A stretch of DNA of 64,000 nt from Candidatus Fimadaptatus faecigallinarum (GCA_018714445.1 DVNK01000024.1:62001-126000), one strand, 5' to 3'; positions 15,555 to 24,259 are shown, numbered from the stretch's first letter. Made by a program: numbers and translations. The notes: generated by a model not told the origin, from the letters alone.

Positions 15555-17300
15555 TCAACGCGGATACTTGGCACGCGGCGCGTAGGTCGTGTGGAGCAGC
15601 TCATGAGCCTTGTGGCTGTTGGGCTTCTCGAAGTATTCGGCGTAGACCTTCTTGATCGAGGGGTTCTCATGCGACTTGCGGATGGGCTTGCCGGCGTCCT
15701 CGTTGTAGAGCGCCTTGGCGCGCAGCACGCGCGGGTCGCACTCCTGGCGCTTTTCGGGCGATACGATCGGCTGACCGCCGCCGTTTACGCAGCCGCCGGG
15801 GCAGGCCATGACCTCGATGAAGGTATAGTCCGCGGTGCCGTCCTTGACCTTGTCCATGACCTTGGACGCCGCGCCGGTGGAGTTGGCCACGGCCACCTTG
15901 ACTGGCATGTCGCCGACCATGACGGTCGCTTCCTTGACGCCTTCTATGCCGCGCACGGCGGTGAAGTTGACGTCCTCGAGCGTCTTGCCGGTTATGGCCT
16001 CGTACGCGGTGCGCAGCGCAGCCTCCATGACGCCGCCGGTCGCGCCGAATATGACTGCCGCACCAGTGGAGTCGCCCAGCATCTCGTCGAAGTCGCCGTC
16101 GGGCAGCGCCGGGAAGTTGATGCCGGCTTCCTTTATCATGCGTGCCAGCTCGCGGGTGGTTATGACTATGTCCACATCCGCCATGCCATCGTGGCCCAGC
16201 TCAGGCCGCGCGGCCTCAAACTTCTTGGCGACGCAGGGCATGACCGACACGGTGACTATGTCCTTGGGGTCGATGCCGTTCTTCTCGGCGAAGTAGCTCT
16301 TTATGACGGCGCCCAGCATCTCGTGCGGGGACTTGCAGCTGGACAGGTTGGGCAGGCACTCGGGGTAGTACTCCTCGCAGAACTTTATCCAGCCCGGCGA
16401 GCAGGACGTTATCATCGGCAGCACGCCGCCGTTCTTCACGCGGCCTATCAGCTCGTATGCTTCCTCCATTATCGTAAGGTCGGCGCCGAAGTCGGTGTCG
16501 AACACCTTGTCGAAGCCCAGGCGCTTGAGCGCGGTGGCCATCTTGCCGGTGACCGACGTGCCCATGGGCATGCCGAACTCCTCGCCCAGCGCGGCGCGCA
16601 CGGCAGGCGCGGGCTGTACCACCACGTACTTGTTCGGATCGTTGAGCGCGTCCCAGACCTTGGCGGTGTCGTCCTTTTCGGTGAGCGCGCCGCACGGACA
16701 GACGTTTATGCACTGGCCGCAGTTGATGCACGCGGTGCTGCCCAGCGGGTGATTCCACGCGGGCTGCACTACGCTGTTGAAGCCGCGGTTGACCATGCCG
16801 ATTACGCCCACGTTCTGCACCTTTTCGCAGACCGCTATGCAGCGGCGGCAGAGTATGCACTTGCCCGGGTCGCGCACCAGCGAGGGCGACGAATCGTCCA
16901 CCTTGTAGTCGGTGCGGCTGCCGGCGTACTTGTCCTCATCGTCCACGCCGTACTCGCGGCACATCGCCTGCAGTTCGCAGGTGGTCGAGCGCACGCACGA
17001 CAGGCACTTCTTGTCGTGGTTGCTCAGCAGCAGTTCCAGGTTCATCTTGCGCGCGGCGCGCACTGCGGGGGTATTGGTCTTGACCTTCATACCGGGTGCG
17101 ACGGGCAGCACGCACGCGGCCTGGAGCGCGCGCGCTCCGGTATCGACCACGCACATGCGACAGGCGCCGATTTCATTTATGCCTTTAAGATAGCACAGCG
17201 TGGGTATGCGTATGCCGGCCTGTCGGGCGGCCTCCAGCACGGTTGTGCCGGGCGCTACTTCCACCTGGACGCCATCTATCGTCAAGCTAATCAGATCCAT
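15555..17300 (-). CDS. hydA: NAD-linked [FeFe]-hydrogenase catalytic subunit (HydA/HndD type)
   Basis: Catalytic subunit of a multimeric, probably electron-bifurcating hydrogenase. The 581 residues hold an N-terminal [2Fe-2S] domain (C36, C47, C50, C63), a His-Cys3 [4Fe-4S] site (H95, C99, C102, C108), two [4Fe-4S] clusters (C148-C158; C191-C201) and the H-cluster domain with L1 TSCSPGW (298-304), L2 MPCVAKKFE (354-362) and L3 EVMACPGGCVNGGGQP (496-511). The C-terminal small-subunit-like tail (RKSHENPS, KAHELLHTTYAP) is fused. L1 has Ser301 where the TSCCP motif has its second Cys; from memory this is common in HndD-type enzymes, so I do not treat it as a defect. AAGGAGG precedes the ATG. Last gene of the operon. 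Confidence 0.95.
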   Translation of the reverse strand: MDLISLTIDGVQVEVAPGTTVLEAARQAGIRIPTLCYLKGINEIGACRMCVVDTGARALQAACVLPVAPGMKVKTNTPAVRAARKMNLELLLSNHDKKCLSCVRSTTCELQAMCREYGVDDEDKYAGSRTDYKVDDSSPSLVRDPGKCILCRRCIAVCEKVQNVGVIGMVNRGFNSVVQPAWNHPLGSTACINCGQCINVCPCGALTEKDDTAKVWDALNDPNKYVVVQPAPAVRAALGEEFGMPMGTSVTGKMATALKRLGFDKVFDTDFGADLTIMEEAYELIGRVKNGGVLPMITSCSPGWIKFCEEYYPECLPNLSSCKSPHEMLGAVIKSYFAEKNGIDPKDIVTVSVMPCVAKKFEAARPELGHDGMADVDIVITTRELARMIKEAGINFPALPDGDFDEMLGDSTGAAVIFGATGGVMEAALRTAYEAITGKTLEDVNFTAVRGIEGVKEATVMVGDMPVKVAVANSTGAASKVMDKVKDGTADYTFIEVMACPGGCVNGGGQPIVSPEKRQECDPRVLRAKALYNEDAGKPIRKSHENPSIKKVYAEYFEKPNSHKAHELLHTTYAPRAKYPR

Positions 17301-17399
17301 AGTGACTGCATCCTCCTTATATGAATGGGGCGCGGGGGAGTTTGGCCGGTTGCCGGGATCCCCCTGGGTTTAATCCCCTCCGCTTGAGCGCGGCCGGAA

Positions 17400-19196
17400 T
17401 CACTTGCGGGATATGGCGTTGAACTTGCACTTCTCCATGCAGGCGCCGCACTTGAGGCACTTGCTGACATCGATAGTGTGCGCATAGCGCGGGGTGCCGG
17501 AGATAGCGCCGGCCGGGCAAACGCGGGTGCAGGCGGTGCAGCCGCGGCACTTTTCGGGATCGATCTCGTAATGGAGCAGCGCCTGGCAGTGGCCCGCCGG
17601 ACAGCGCTTCTCGTATATATGCGCCTCGTACTCATGACGGAAGTAGCGCAGCGTGGACAGCACCGGGTTGGGGGCGGTCTGGCCCAGGCCGCACAGCGCG
17701 GTGTTCTTTATGTTGTACGCCAGATTTTCCAGGCGCTCTATGTCGCCGTCCTGGCCCTGGCCGTTGGTGATGCGCTGGAGAATTTCGAGCATGCGGCGGG
17801 TACCTATGCGGCAGGGCGTGCACTTACCGCAGGACTCGTCCACGGTGAAGTCGAGGAAGAACCGCGCGATATCGACCATGCAGTTGTCCTCGTCCATGAC
17901 GATCATGCCGCCAGAGCCCATCATCGAGCCGGCTGCGATCAGGTTATCGTAGTCTATCTGGGTATCGAGCAGCGCCGCGGGCAGGCAACCGCCGGACGGA
18001 CCGCCGGTCTGCACGGCCTTGAACTCCTTGCCGCCGGGGCAGCCGCCGCCGATGTCGTAGATTATCTCGCGCAGCGTGGTGCCCATGGGCACTTCGACCA
18101 GGCCGGTATTGGTTATCTTGCCGCCCAGTGCGAACACCTTGGTGCCCTTGGAGCGCTCAGTACCTATCGAGGCGAACCAATCGGCGCCCTTGACGATTAT
18201 CTGGGCTATGTTGGCGTAGGTTTCGACGTTGTTGAGCAGCGTGGGCTTCTGGAACAGGCCCTTGTTTGCCGGGAACGGCGGACGGGGACGCGGCTCACCG
18301 CGATGGCCTTCTATAGACGTCATCAGCGCGGTTTCCTCGCCGCAGACGAATGCGCCCGCACCCAGGCGGATATCCAGGTCGAAGTCAAAGCCGGTATCGA
18401 GTATGTTCTTGCCCAGCAGGCCGTACTCGCGGGCCTGACCTATCGCTATCTCGAGGCGCTTGACGGCTATCGGGTACTCGGCGCGCACGTAGATGTAGCC
18501 CTGGTTGGCGCCTACGGCATAGCCGGCGATGGCCATGGCTTCGATTATCGCGTGCGGGTCGCCCTCGAGCACGGAGCGGTCCATGAACGCGCCGGGGTCG
18601 CCCTCGTCGGCGTTGCAGCACACGTACTTCTGATCGCCCTGCGCCTTAGCGGTGAACTCCCACTTCTTGCCGGTGGGGAAGCCCGCGCCGCCGCGGCCGC
18701 GCAGTCCGGAGCGGCTTACTTCGGCGATAACCTCTTCGGGGGTCATTTCGGTCAGCACCTTGGTCAAGGCCTTGTAGCCGTCCACGGCGATGTACTCGTC
18801 GATGTTTTCAGGGTCTATGACGCCGCAATTGCGCAGCGCGACGCGCATCTGCTTTTTGTAGAAGTCGACCTTCTCAAGCGAGGTGATGGCGTTGTGCGCG
18901 GTGGTCTTGTCGTGATAGAGCAGCGACGTTACGACGCGGCCCTTGACCAGGTGTTCGGAGACTATTTCGTCAACATTTTCGTCCTTTACGCGGGCATAGA
19001 ACGCGCCCTCGGGGTAGACGACGACCACGGGGCCCATCTCGCACAGACCGAAGCAGCCGGTGCGTATCACGCGCACCTCTTCCTCCAGGCCGTTTTCCTT
19101 GATGGCCCTTTCAAAGTGCTCCATCAGCTTATGCGAGCCGGACGAGGTACAACCCGTGCCGCCGCATATCAAAACATGGGAACGAACCAGATTCAT
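17400..19196 (-). CDS. hydB: NADH-binding flavoprotein subunit (HydB/HndC, NuoF-like)
   Basis: Accepts or donates electrons to NAD(H) and passes them to HydA. In 598 residues: a thioredoxin-like [2Fe-2S] domain (C11, C16, C48, C52), the NADH/FMN domain (GLRGRGGAGFPTGKKW about 165-179; GAGAFVCGEETAL about 279-291), the [4Fe-4S] site ESCGKCTPCRIGT (about 455-467, with C502) and a C-terminal double ferredoxin domain (C550-C560; C580-C590). The extra N- and C-terminal domains separate it from complex I NuoF and fit the bifurcating type. ATG 19196 is preferred to TTG 19205: GGGAGG lies 9 bases before it. Gap to hydA is 99 bases. Confidence 0.95.
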   Translation of the reverse strand: MNLVRSHVLICGGTGCTSSGSHKLMEHFERAIKENGLEEEVRVIRTGCFGLCEMGPVVVVYPEGAFYARVKDENVDEIVSEHLVKGRVVTSLLYHDKTTAHNAITSLEKVDFYKKQMRVALRNCGVIDPENIDEYIAVDGYKALTKVLTEMTPEEVIAEVSRSGLRGRGGAGFPTGKKWEFTAKAQGDQKYVCCNADEGDPGAFMDRSVLEGDPHAIIEAMAIAGYAVGANQGYIYVRAEYPIAVKRLEIAIGQAREYGLLGKNILDTGFDFDLDIRLGAGAFVCGEETALMTSIEGHRGEPRPRPPFPANKGLFQKPTLLNNVETYANIAQIIVKGADWFASIGTERSKGTKVFALGGKITNTGLVEVPMGTTLREIIYDIGGGCPGGKEFKAVQTGGPSGGCLPAALLDTQIDYDNLIAAGSMMGSGGMIVMDEDNCMVDIARFFLDFTVDESCGKCTPCRIGTRRMLEILQRITNGQGQDGDIERLENLAYNIKNTALCGLGQTAPNPVLSTLRYFRHEYEAHIYEKRCPAGHCQALLHYEIDPEKCRGCTACTRVCPAGAISGTPRYAHTIDVSKCLKCGACMEKCKFNAISRK

Positions 19197-19239
19197 ATCT
19201 GCCAACCTCCCTAACTTCAGGTCAAATGCTCATTGGCGC

Positions 19240-19608
19240 TCATTCGGCGGCGCCTATCGTGTATTCCTCGACGGGGTTGCCGTTTACCAGGTGGTCAACG
19301 ACTATCTTCTCGACCATTTCGGGCTTGACCTTTACGTAGGTGACCTTCTCCTGGCCGGGGACATAGACCTCTACCATGGGCTCGAGGCGGCACATGCCAA
19401 TGCAGCCCGTCTGGCTGACGGTGACGTTGGTGAGGTTGCGGCGGTTGATCTGCTCTATGAACGAGAGCATGACCGGGCGCGCGCCGGCGGCAATGCCGCA
19501 GGTGGCCATGCCTACGACCACGCGGATGCCATTGTTGTCCTTGCGAATATTGACCTGCTGCTGAGCGCGCTGGCGAATGGCTTCCAGATCGGCTATCGAC
19601 TTTTTCAT
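19240..19608 (-). CDS. Thioredoxin-like [2Fe-2S] ferredoxin (HndB-like)
   Basis: A 122-residue protein of the thioredoxin-like ferredoxin family found in NAD(P)-reducing hydrogenase operons (HndB). The cluster region is VVVGMATCGIAAGARP (C37) and VSQTGCIGMCRLEPMVEVY (C69, C73). Only three cysteines are present; the second Cys of the usual Cx4C pair is absent, so the cluster may be incomplete or use another ligand, as in other HndB proteins to my recollection. It lies between the ATPase and hydB genes with short gaps, so it is part of the operon. A structural or electron-transfer role is inferred. Confidence 0.88.
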   Translation of the reverse strand: MKKSIADLEAIRQRAQQQVNIRKDNNGIRVVVGMATCGIAAGARPVMLSFIEQINRRNLTNVTVSQTGCIGMCRLEPMVEVYVPGQEKVTYVKVKPEMVEKIVVDHLVNGNPVEEYTIGAAE

Positions 19609-19614
19609 AAAACT

Positions 19615-20160
19615 CTAGGCACCTCCATTAAGTTCCTTGAGGCCTTCATATAGATAATCGGACATCCACATAATCACGTCGGGGGAATCCAGCGGCACAT
19701 CGCCCAGCTGCTGTTTGAGCTCGCGGGTGTCGAAGTCGAAGTACCGGTCCTCGACGGTGTATTCCAGGCGGTAGTCGGGTGTTACGGGCGTGGACAGCAC
19801 CTGTTGGAGCATGGTGCCGGCCAGATCGCCCATGGGCTCGCGGTCTATGTTGTCCAGTTCGAACGTGGCTTTTAGGCGCGTGCCCACACCGGGTTTGCTG
19901 GTTATAGAGAAGTCGCCTCCGGCCATGAGCGCCGCCTGTTTAAACAGCGGTATGCCCAGGCCCACCTTGCGCGTGGTTCGCGTCGTCGTAAAAGGCGAAT
20001 CGACCTTTTGTAAAAATTCCTCCGACATGCCGCAACCGTCGTCTTCAAGTATAATCGTCAGCCAGTTGGCCTTTTCGCTGATTATTATTGATATGAGACT
20101 CGCGCCCGCCTTGACGGAATTTTGTATCAGATCTAGCAGATGCAGCGACAGCTCTTCCAT
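19615..20160 (-). CDS. GHKL-type ATP-binding protein of the hydrogenase operon
   Basis: A 181-residue histidine-kinase-like ATPase domain with no sensor or phospho-acceptor domain. N box LLDLIQNSVKAGA (about 9-21), G1 box LEDDGCGMS, F/G2 boxes TTRTTRKVGLGIPLFKQA and the GTRLKATF strand are all visible. Proteins of this kind recur between the HydC- and HydB-type genes in Clostridia; the role is not known. It could act as a serine kinase/anti-sigma type regulator together with the DRTGG and ATPase proteins in the adjacent cluster. It starts 6 bases after the hydC stop and ends 6 bases before the ferredoxin gene. No transmembrane segment. Confidence 0.85.
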   Translation of the reverse strand: MEELSLHLLDLIQNSVKAGASLISIIISEKANWLTIILEDDGCGMSEEFLQKVDSPFTTTRTTRKVGLGIPLFKQAALMAGGDFSITSKPGVGTRLKATFELDNIDREPMGDLAGTMLQQVLSTPVTPDYRLEYTVEDRYFDFDTRELKQQLGDVPLDSPDVIMWMSDYLYEGLKELNGGA

Positions 20161-20166
20161 GGCGGT

Positions 20167-20646
20167 TTACATGCCGTCGTACTTGGCCAGTATCCCGGGG
20201 ATATCGTCGGGCACGAGCCGGCCGTACACGTCGTCGTTTATCATCATGACCGGCGCCAGACCGCATGCGCCCAGGCAGCGCGTATCGCGCAGCGTGAACC
20301 GTCCGTCGGGCGTGGTCTTGCCGACCTTTATGTTCAGCTCCTGCATGACCCTGTCCATAACCTTCTGCGAGCCCTTTACGTAGCATGCCGTGCCCAGGCA
20401 TACGCCTATCACGAAGCGGCCCCGCGCCTCAAGCGAGAACTGCGAGTAGAACGTGGACACGCCGTACACCTCGCTGAGCGTCACGCCCAGGCCCTCGGCT
20501 ATCGCTATCTGCACCTCTTCGGGCACGTAGCCGAATAAGTTCTGCGCCTGCTGCAACGTCTGCATAACCGCGCCGCGCTGGCCTTTCTTTTCCGCGATGA
20601 CGGCCTTGAGCTCTTCCATCTTCGCGGCGAATTCCGTACCGGTCAT
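20167..20646 (-). CDS. hydC: [2Fe-2S] subunit of NAD-linked hydrogenase (HydC/HndA, NuoE-like)
   Basis: A 159-residue NuoE-like thioredoxin-fold ferredoxin that supports the flavin subunit. An N-terminal helical bundle (to about 65) contains LQQAQNLFGYVPEE and VYGVSTFYSQFS, typical of NuoE; the [2Fe-2S] ligands are C83 and C88 (VCLGTACYVKGS) and C124 and C128 (RCLGACGLAPV). ATG 20646 has AAGGAGG 8 bases upstream; the longer frame to 20670 would contain that site. It is the first gene of the operon hydC-ATPase-ferredoxin-hydB-hydA, so the promoter should lie in 20647-21035. Confidence 0.94.
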   Translation of the reverse strand: MTGTEFAAKMEELKAVIAEKKGQRGAVMQTLQQAQNLFGYVPEEVQIAIAEGLGVTLSEVYGVSTFYSQFSLEARGRFVIGVCLGTACYVKGSQKVMDRVMQELNIKVGKTTPDGRFTLRDTRCLGACGLAPVMMINDDVYGRLVPDDIPGILAKYDGM

Positions 20647-21035
20647 AGTAAAAACCTCCTTGTTTGCCATTGGACTGCCCCTTTAAGGCGACACCAAATC
20701 ACACTCTTCTATTTTATCACATGCTCGTTAAAAAAGCATCAGACACGGTTAATTCTCTGTCGAACTAGCGGAATTTTCGTCAGTTTATACAGTAATTTAC
20801 CGTTTCGCAACAGAAATTGCCCTTAGAATAAACTGGAATTTCTTAACGCCGTCTTAATGTGCAAATCCTGCCCGGGCCAGGGCGTCTGACTGCCCGCCCG
20901 GGCGCGCGCCAAACCGTGCATCCGCGCTGCGGCGCGCTCTGACGCGGTAGCCGAGTCTGAGCGGACGCGGCGCTTTTGCGGGGCGTGCGCGGTTGGGGCT
21001 TAACTCAAATTGCACCTACGATTACGTTTGTGTAC
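20647..21035 (-). promoter_or_regulatory. Upstream region of the hydrogenase operon
   Basis: About 390 bases. The part next to hydC (20690-20860) is AT-rich. On the minus strand TTGCGA and TATAAA with 15 bases between them form a possible promoter near 20786-20812. The distal part has a GC-rich hairpin (about 20868-20911) that may end the PHP transcript but lacks a T-run. I could not see a clear Rex-type operator. Confidence 0.4.
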
Positions 21036-21764
21036 CTACAAAATGTTATCGCCCCATACGCGCGCGCGGCAGGCGCACAGGTAGTCGAACAGCCCCTCGC
21101 GCGTCGGATCGGGCACGTTTAAGAAGTATTCGCGCTCGGCGATGTTCTCCAGACAGTGCGCGTCGGACGAGAAGAGGAGCTTGTATGCGCCCAGCTCGCA
21201 CCTGGGCGCGTTCACGGCGTTGCTGACCTCGAGCGCGGCAAAGCGCGTTTCAGCCGGCAGCATGCCGAGATTGACCAGCAACCCGTTAGCGCCGCGATTG
21301 ATGTGAGCGGGCACGGCCAGTCCGCCGGCGCGGTTGATGTCTGCGACCAGCTCGTCCAGACCCAACTCGAGTGCGGTCAGCAGCAGTCTGGGCTCGGTAG
21401 CGACGGGTTCGTCCTCGTCGTCGAGCTGGAGCTGCTCGCCGAAGAACTCGGGGCGGTTGGGTATCGGGGGCAGGTACTGGTAAATGTAGTCGGAGAATTC
21501 GAGCGCGGCGTCAACGTCGCGGAAGTAGGCCAGCAGATGCACTTCCTCGGCGGTGGTCAACTCCATGCCGGGCAGCAGCGTCAAATCGACCTCGCGCGCG
21601 ACTGCTGCAATCGCGGGCAGGTGGCGCGCGGTGTTGTGATCGCAGACGGCGATGGCGTCCAGGCCCTTGAGCTTGGCCATGTTGACTATGTTGTTGGGCG
21701 TCATCAGCTCGTCGCCGCACGGCGAGAGGCAGGAGTGCATGTGCAGATCTACTGCGATGTTCAT
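21036..21764 (-). CDS. PHP-domain metal-dependent phosphoesterase
   Basis: A 242-residue PHP-fold protein. The metal motifs are visible: VDLHMHSCLSPCGD (His8, His10), IAVCDHNTA, LLPGMELTTAEEVHLLAYF, LAVPAHINRG and LLFSSDAHCLENI. The family hydrolyses phosphate esters, including small nucleotides. The ATG overlaps the stop of the upstream DRTGG gene (ATGA), indicating translational coupling. It is the last gene of a six-gene minus-strand cluster next to the hydrogenase operon. A signalling role (for instance turning over a nucleotide or phosphoprotein) is inference only. Confidence 0.88.
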   Translation of the reverse strand: MNIAVDLHMHSCLSPCGDELMTPNNIVNMAKLKGLDAIAVCDHNTARHLPAIAAVAREVDLTLLPGMELTTAEEVHLLAYFRDVDAALEFSDYIYQYLPPIPNRPEFFGEQLQLDDEDEPVATEPRLLLTALELGLDELVADINRAGGLAVPAHINRGANGLLVNLGMLPAETRFAALEVSNAVNAPRCELGAYKLLFSSDAHCLENIAEREYFLNVPDPTREGLFDYLCACRARVWGDNIL

Positions 21765-22108
21765 GTCTTGCGCGCGCCAGGCACGCCGCCGGAGTAGAGC
21801 AGGCCGCAGATCGAAAACGCATCCAGTTCGCTTTCGAGCACCGCGATATCCTCCTCGGCGGCCTTTTCGAGCACGTTTTCAGGCATCTTTATGCCATTGG
21901 GCATTATGACGCACGCAAAGTCGAGCAGCGCCGCCACGGCTATGACGTTCATGTGCGTCTGCACTGTGACCCAGGCCATGTCGGCGCAGCCGTGCGCCAT
22001 GACCCAACTGAGCAGGTCGCAGGCGCAGCCGCTGGTCACGGGGCGTTGGTCGTCGCATTGGGTGAGCGGCCGGGCCTTTATCAGCTCCTTGAGTTCGCCA
22101 ATCGTCAT
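21761..22108 (-). CDS. DRTGG-domain protein, second copy
   Basis: A 115-residue DRTGG-type domain, related to the other DRTGG protein of the cluster (23906-24259): shared plan of SGCACDLLSWVM, THMNVIAVAALLDFACVIMPNG and a C-terminal ICGLLYSGGVPG, matched there by ACGSDLMSDVLAF, TNPHVVRTAEMLDVACIVFVRG and VACGILYQNGLPG. Such stand-alone domains are often labelled serine-kinase-like from their presence next to HPr kinase and phosphotransacetylase domains, but no kinase motif is present here. Start ambiguous: ATG 22108 is used; ATG 22117 is only 3 bases from AAGGAG. Overlaps the PHP start by 4 bases. Confidence 0.75.
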   Translation of the reverse strand: MTIGELKELIKARPLTQCDDQRPVTSGCACDLLSWVMAHGCADMAWVTVQTHMNVIAVAALLDFACVIMPNGIKMPENVLEKAAEEDIAVLESELDAFSICGLLYSGGVPGARKT

Positions 22109-22141
22109 GTTGAGCATCAACTCCTTATATTGCGGTATCGG

Positions 22142-23434
22142 TCAGAAGTTGCCGTCGGACAGCTCTATCATCTGCTGAGCGAGCGTGCGCACGCGCTCCT
22201 TTAGGCGGAATACGCAGTCCAGCTCGCGCGAGTTGCCGCGCACGATATCCTCGGCCAGCGCGCGGCAGGTCGGAGAACCGCACGAGCCGCAGTCAATGCC
22301 GGGCAGCGCGCGCTCTATGCGGTCGATCTGATCCATCTTCTGGAGCGCGACGCGTATGTCGTCGTCCAGCTGCATAACGTTTTTGGGCTGAATGGGCGTG
22401 TCGAAGTATATCGGCAATTCGTTTATGTCGGTGACGCGCTGTTCGGGGCGGGTCTTGTCCAGGCGCTCCATCAGCTTGCGTATGCGGGTCTTGGCGACGT
22501 AGCTGTACTCAAAGACCAGCGGTCCGCCGACGCAGCCGCCGGTACAGCTCAATCCCTCAAAGAAGTCCAGGTCGCCGAGCTTGTTGTTTTCGATCTCCTC
22601 GAGCACGCGAATTACGTGTTCTATGCCGTCCACGGCCAGCGAGTTGTCTATGCCCACGGCCAGCGCCTCGCCGCCGGAGTTGGCCCAGCCCACGCCGAAT
22701 GCGCCGGCCTTGTGTTCTATCTTGCTCTCAAGCGGTTTGCGTATCTGGGTGGACAGCAGGCCGTACACCTCCAGTATCGACAGGCAGCCGTCCACGGCGG
22801 ACAACTGGTGGCCGATCGGCGCGCGCACGGCGGTCATCTTGGCGGCGCAGGGGGTTATGAAGAAGCAGCCGATCTGATCCTGTGGCACGCCCATCTTCTT
22901 GGAGTAGAGGCGCTTGGCCTCAAGGGCGGCGACCTCCATGGGGCTTTTTACATCGACGATGTTGTCTATCAGTTCGGGAAAGCGCACCTGTATCAGGCGC
23001 ACAATCGCGGGGCATGCCGACGATATCAGGGGCCGGGGGCAGTCCTTGGAGGCGAGCTTGCGCTGTATCGCCTGGGAGACTATCTCGGCTGCGCGCGCGA
23101 CCTCGAACACGTCGTCAAAGCCCATCTGCAACAGGCCGGCCAGCACGCGGTCGATGTTGGACAGGTTTTTAAACTGGCCATAGAGCGTGGGCGCGGGCAG
23201 CGCTATCTTGTATGGGAAATTGTTAATCGCGGCCAGCGGATCGGTCAGCGCGACCTTGGCGTGATAGGGGCAGACGCGTATGCATTCGCCGCAGTCTATG
23301 CATCTTTCGCCGATTATCGACGCCTTGCCGTCGCGTATGCGAATGGCCTCGGTGGGACAGCGCTTCAGGCATGTGGTACAGCCCTTGCACTTTTCGCGCT
23401 CCAGGGTTACGGAATGGAAATATGGCATTGTCAT
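22142..23434 (-). CDS. Sensory-type [FeFe]-hydrogenase homologue (HydS-like)
   Basis: A 430-residue protein: two N-terminal [4Fe-4S] motifs (C16-C26, C45-C55), an H-cluster domain, and a C-terminal CX2CX4CX16C cluster domain (C382, C385, C390, C407). The four H-cluster cysteines appear as C141, C196, C297 and C301. Outer-sphere residues differ from catalytic enzymes: L1 SSACPA has Ala140 at the proton-relay Cys (C299 of CpI), L2 TPCAAK has Thr for Met353, and L3 EGLSCTGGC has Leu for Met497. Such changes mark putative H2 sensors. No PAS domain is fused; instead it sits with DRTGG and GHKL-ATPase genes. ATG 23434 follows AGGAGA. Confidence 0.85.
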   Translation of the reverse strand: MTMPYFHSVTLEREKCKGCTTCLKRCPTEAIRIRDGKASIIGERCIDCGECIRVCPYHAKVALTDPLAAINNFPYKIALPAPTLYGQFKNLSNIDRVLAGLLQMGFDDVFEVARAAEIVSQAIQRKLASKDCPRPLISSACPAIVRLIQVRFPELIDNIVDVKSPMEVAALEAKRLYSKKMGVPQDQIGCFFITPCAAKMTAVRAPIGHQLSAVDGCLSILEVYGLLSTQIRKPLESKIEHKAGAFGVGWANSGGEALAVGIDNSLAVDGIEHVIRVLEEIENNKLGDLDFFEGLSCTGGCVGGPLVFEYSYVAKTRIRKLMERLDKTRPEQRVTDINELPIYFDTPIQPKNVMQLDDDIRVALQKMDQIDRIERALPGIDCGSCGSPTCRALAEDIVRGNSRELDCVFRLKERVRTLAQQMIELSDGNF

Positions 23435-23474
23435 GTCTTCTCCTGATGCGCCCGGCATGGCTCGAGCCTGAGGC

Positions 23475-23909
23475 TCATTCGAGTGCGAAGCGCATAGTTA
23501 TAGTAGTTCCCACGCCAACGGTCGATTCTATATGGAATTCGGAGGCGTTGCGCTGCATGTTGGGCAGGCCCATGCCGGCGCCAAAGCCCATATTGCGCGC
23601 CTCCTCGCTGGCGGTGGAGTAGCCCTCCTGCATAGCCAGGTTGATATCGGGTATGCCGGGGCCGGTGTCGCGGGCGGTTATCTTGAGTTCGCTTGACGAT
23701 ATTTCAAGGGTTATGTCGCCGCCGTATGAGTGTATCACCAGATTCAGCTCGACCTCGTATGTGGCCACCGACGCGCGGCGCACTATCTGCGAAGGTATGC
23801 CCAGCTGCTTCATGATGCGCTTTATCTTGCCGGACACCTCGCCCGCCGAAGCGAAGTCGCCGGCTTCGACCGGATATACTTCCTTAAAATCGTTCATTCC
23901 GTCGCTCAT
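23475..23909 (-). CDS. Anti-sigma-factor-like ATP-binding protein (RsbT/SpoIIAB-like)
   Basis: A 144-residue GHKL ATPase resembling serine-protein kinases of the SpoIIAB/RsbT type. N box VATYEVELNLVIHSYGG, G1 box TARDTGPGIPD and G2 box MGFGAGMGLPNMQR are visible. The start at 23909 overlaps the upstream DRTGG stop by 4 bases (ATGA); no independent binding site is seen, so coupling is likely. The family phosphorylates STAS-domain antagonists or holds sigma factors, but no STAS or sigma gene is in the window. Placed directly before the sensory hydrogenase gene, it could be its signalling output. Confidence 0.85.
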   Translation of the reverse strand: MSDGMNDFKEVYPVEAGDFASAGEVSGKIKRIMKQLGIPSQIVRRASVATYEVELNLVIHSYGGDITLEISSSELKITARDTGPGIPDINLAMQEGYSTASEEARNMGFGAGMGLPNMQRNASEFHIESTVGVGTTITMRFALE

Positions 23910-24259
23910 AGCTTGGCCGTACCGCCGGGCAATCCATTTTGGTAGAGTATGCCGCAGGCGACGTACAGCGTGTGGCGGGTGGACATTATGCACATGCCCC
24001 GGTCGATGGCCATGTCGATAATGTCGCTGGAGGGGCGTTTACCGCGCACGAACACGATGCAGGCCACGTCGAGCATTTCGGCGGTGCGCACGACGTGAGG
24101 GTTGGTAAGGCCAGTGAGCAACACGGCGTGGTCCTTGACGAAGGCGAGCACGTCGCTCATAAGGTCCGAGCCGCAGGCGGTGCGGATCTCGACGTCCATG
24201 TACTCCTCGCCGCACATCACGTCGGTGTCCAGCAGCCGCGCGATATCCGAGATCTTCAT
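23906..24259 (-). CDS. DRTGG-domain protein, first copy
   Basis: A 117-residue DRTGG-domain protein starting MKISDIARLLDTDVMCGEEY, with TGLTNPHVVRTAEMLDVAC and GILYQNGLPGG. ATG 24259 has AAGGA 9 bases upstream; the longer frame to 24331 runs into the SPOR gene and is rejected. It overlaps the next gene by 4 bases. A second DRTGG gene lies four genes on. The domain is thought to bind a ligand or partner, but its role in hydrogenase-linked clusters is not established. Confidence 0.8.
   Translation of the reverse strand: MKISDIARLLDTDVMCGEEYMDVEIRTACGSDLMSDVLAFVKDHAVLLTGLTNPHVVRTAEMLDVACIVFVRGKRPSSDIIDMAIDRGMCIMSTRHTLYVACGILYQNGLPGGTAKL

Noticed and set aside
20690-20860. Rex (NADH-sensing) operator before the hydrogenase operon
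   Set aside because: Plausible biologically, but I found no TTGTGA/TCACAA-type palindrome.
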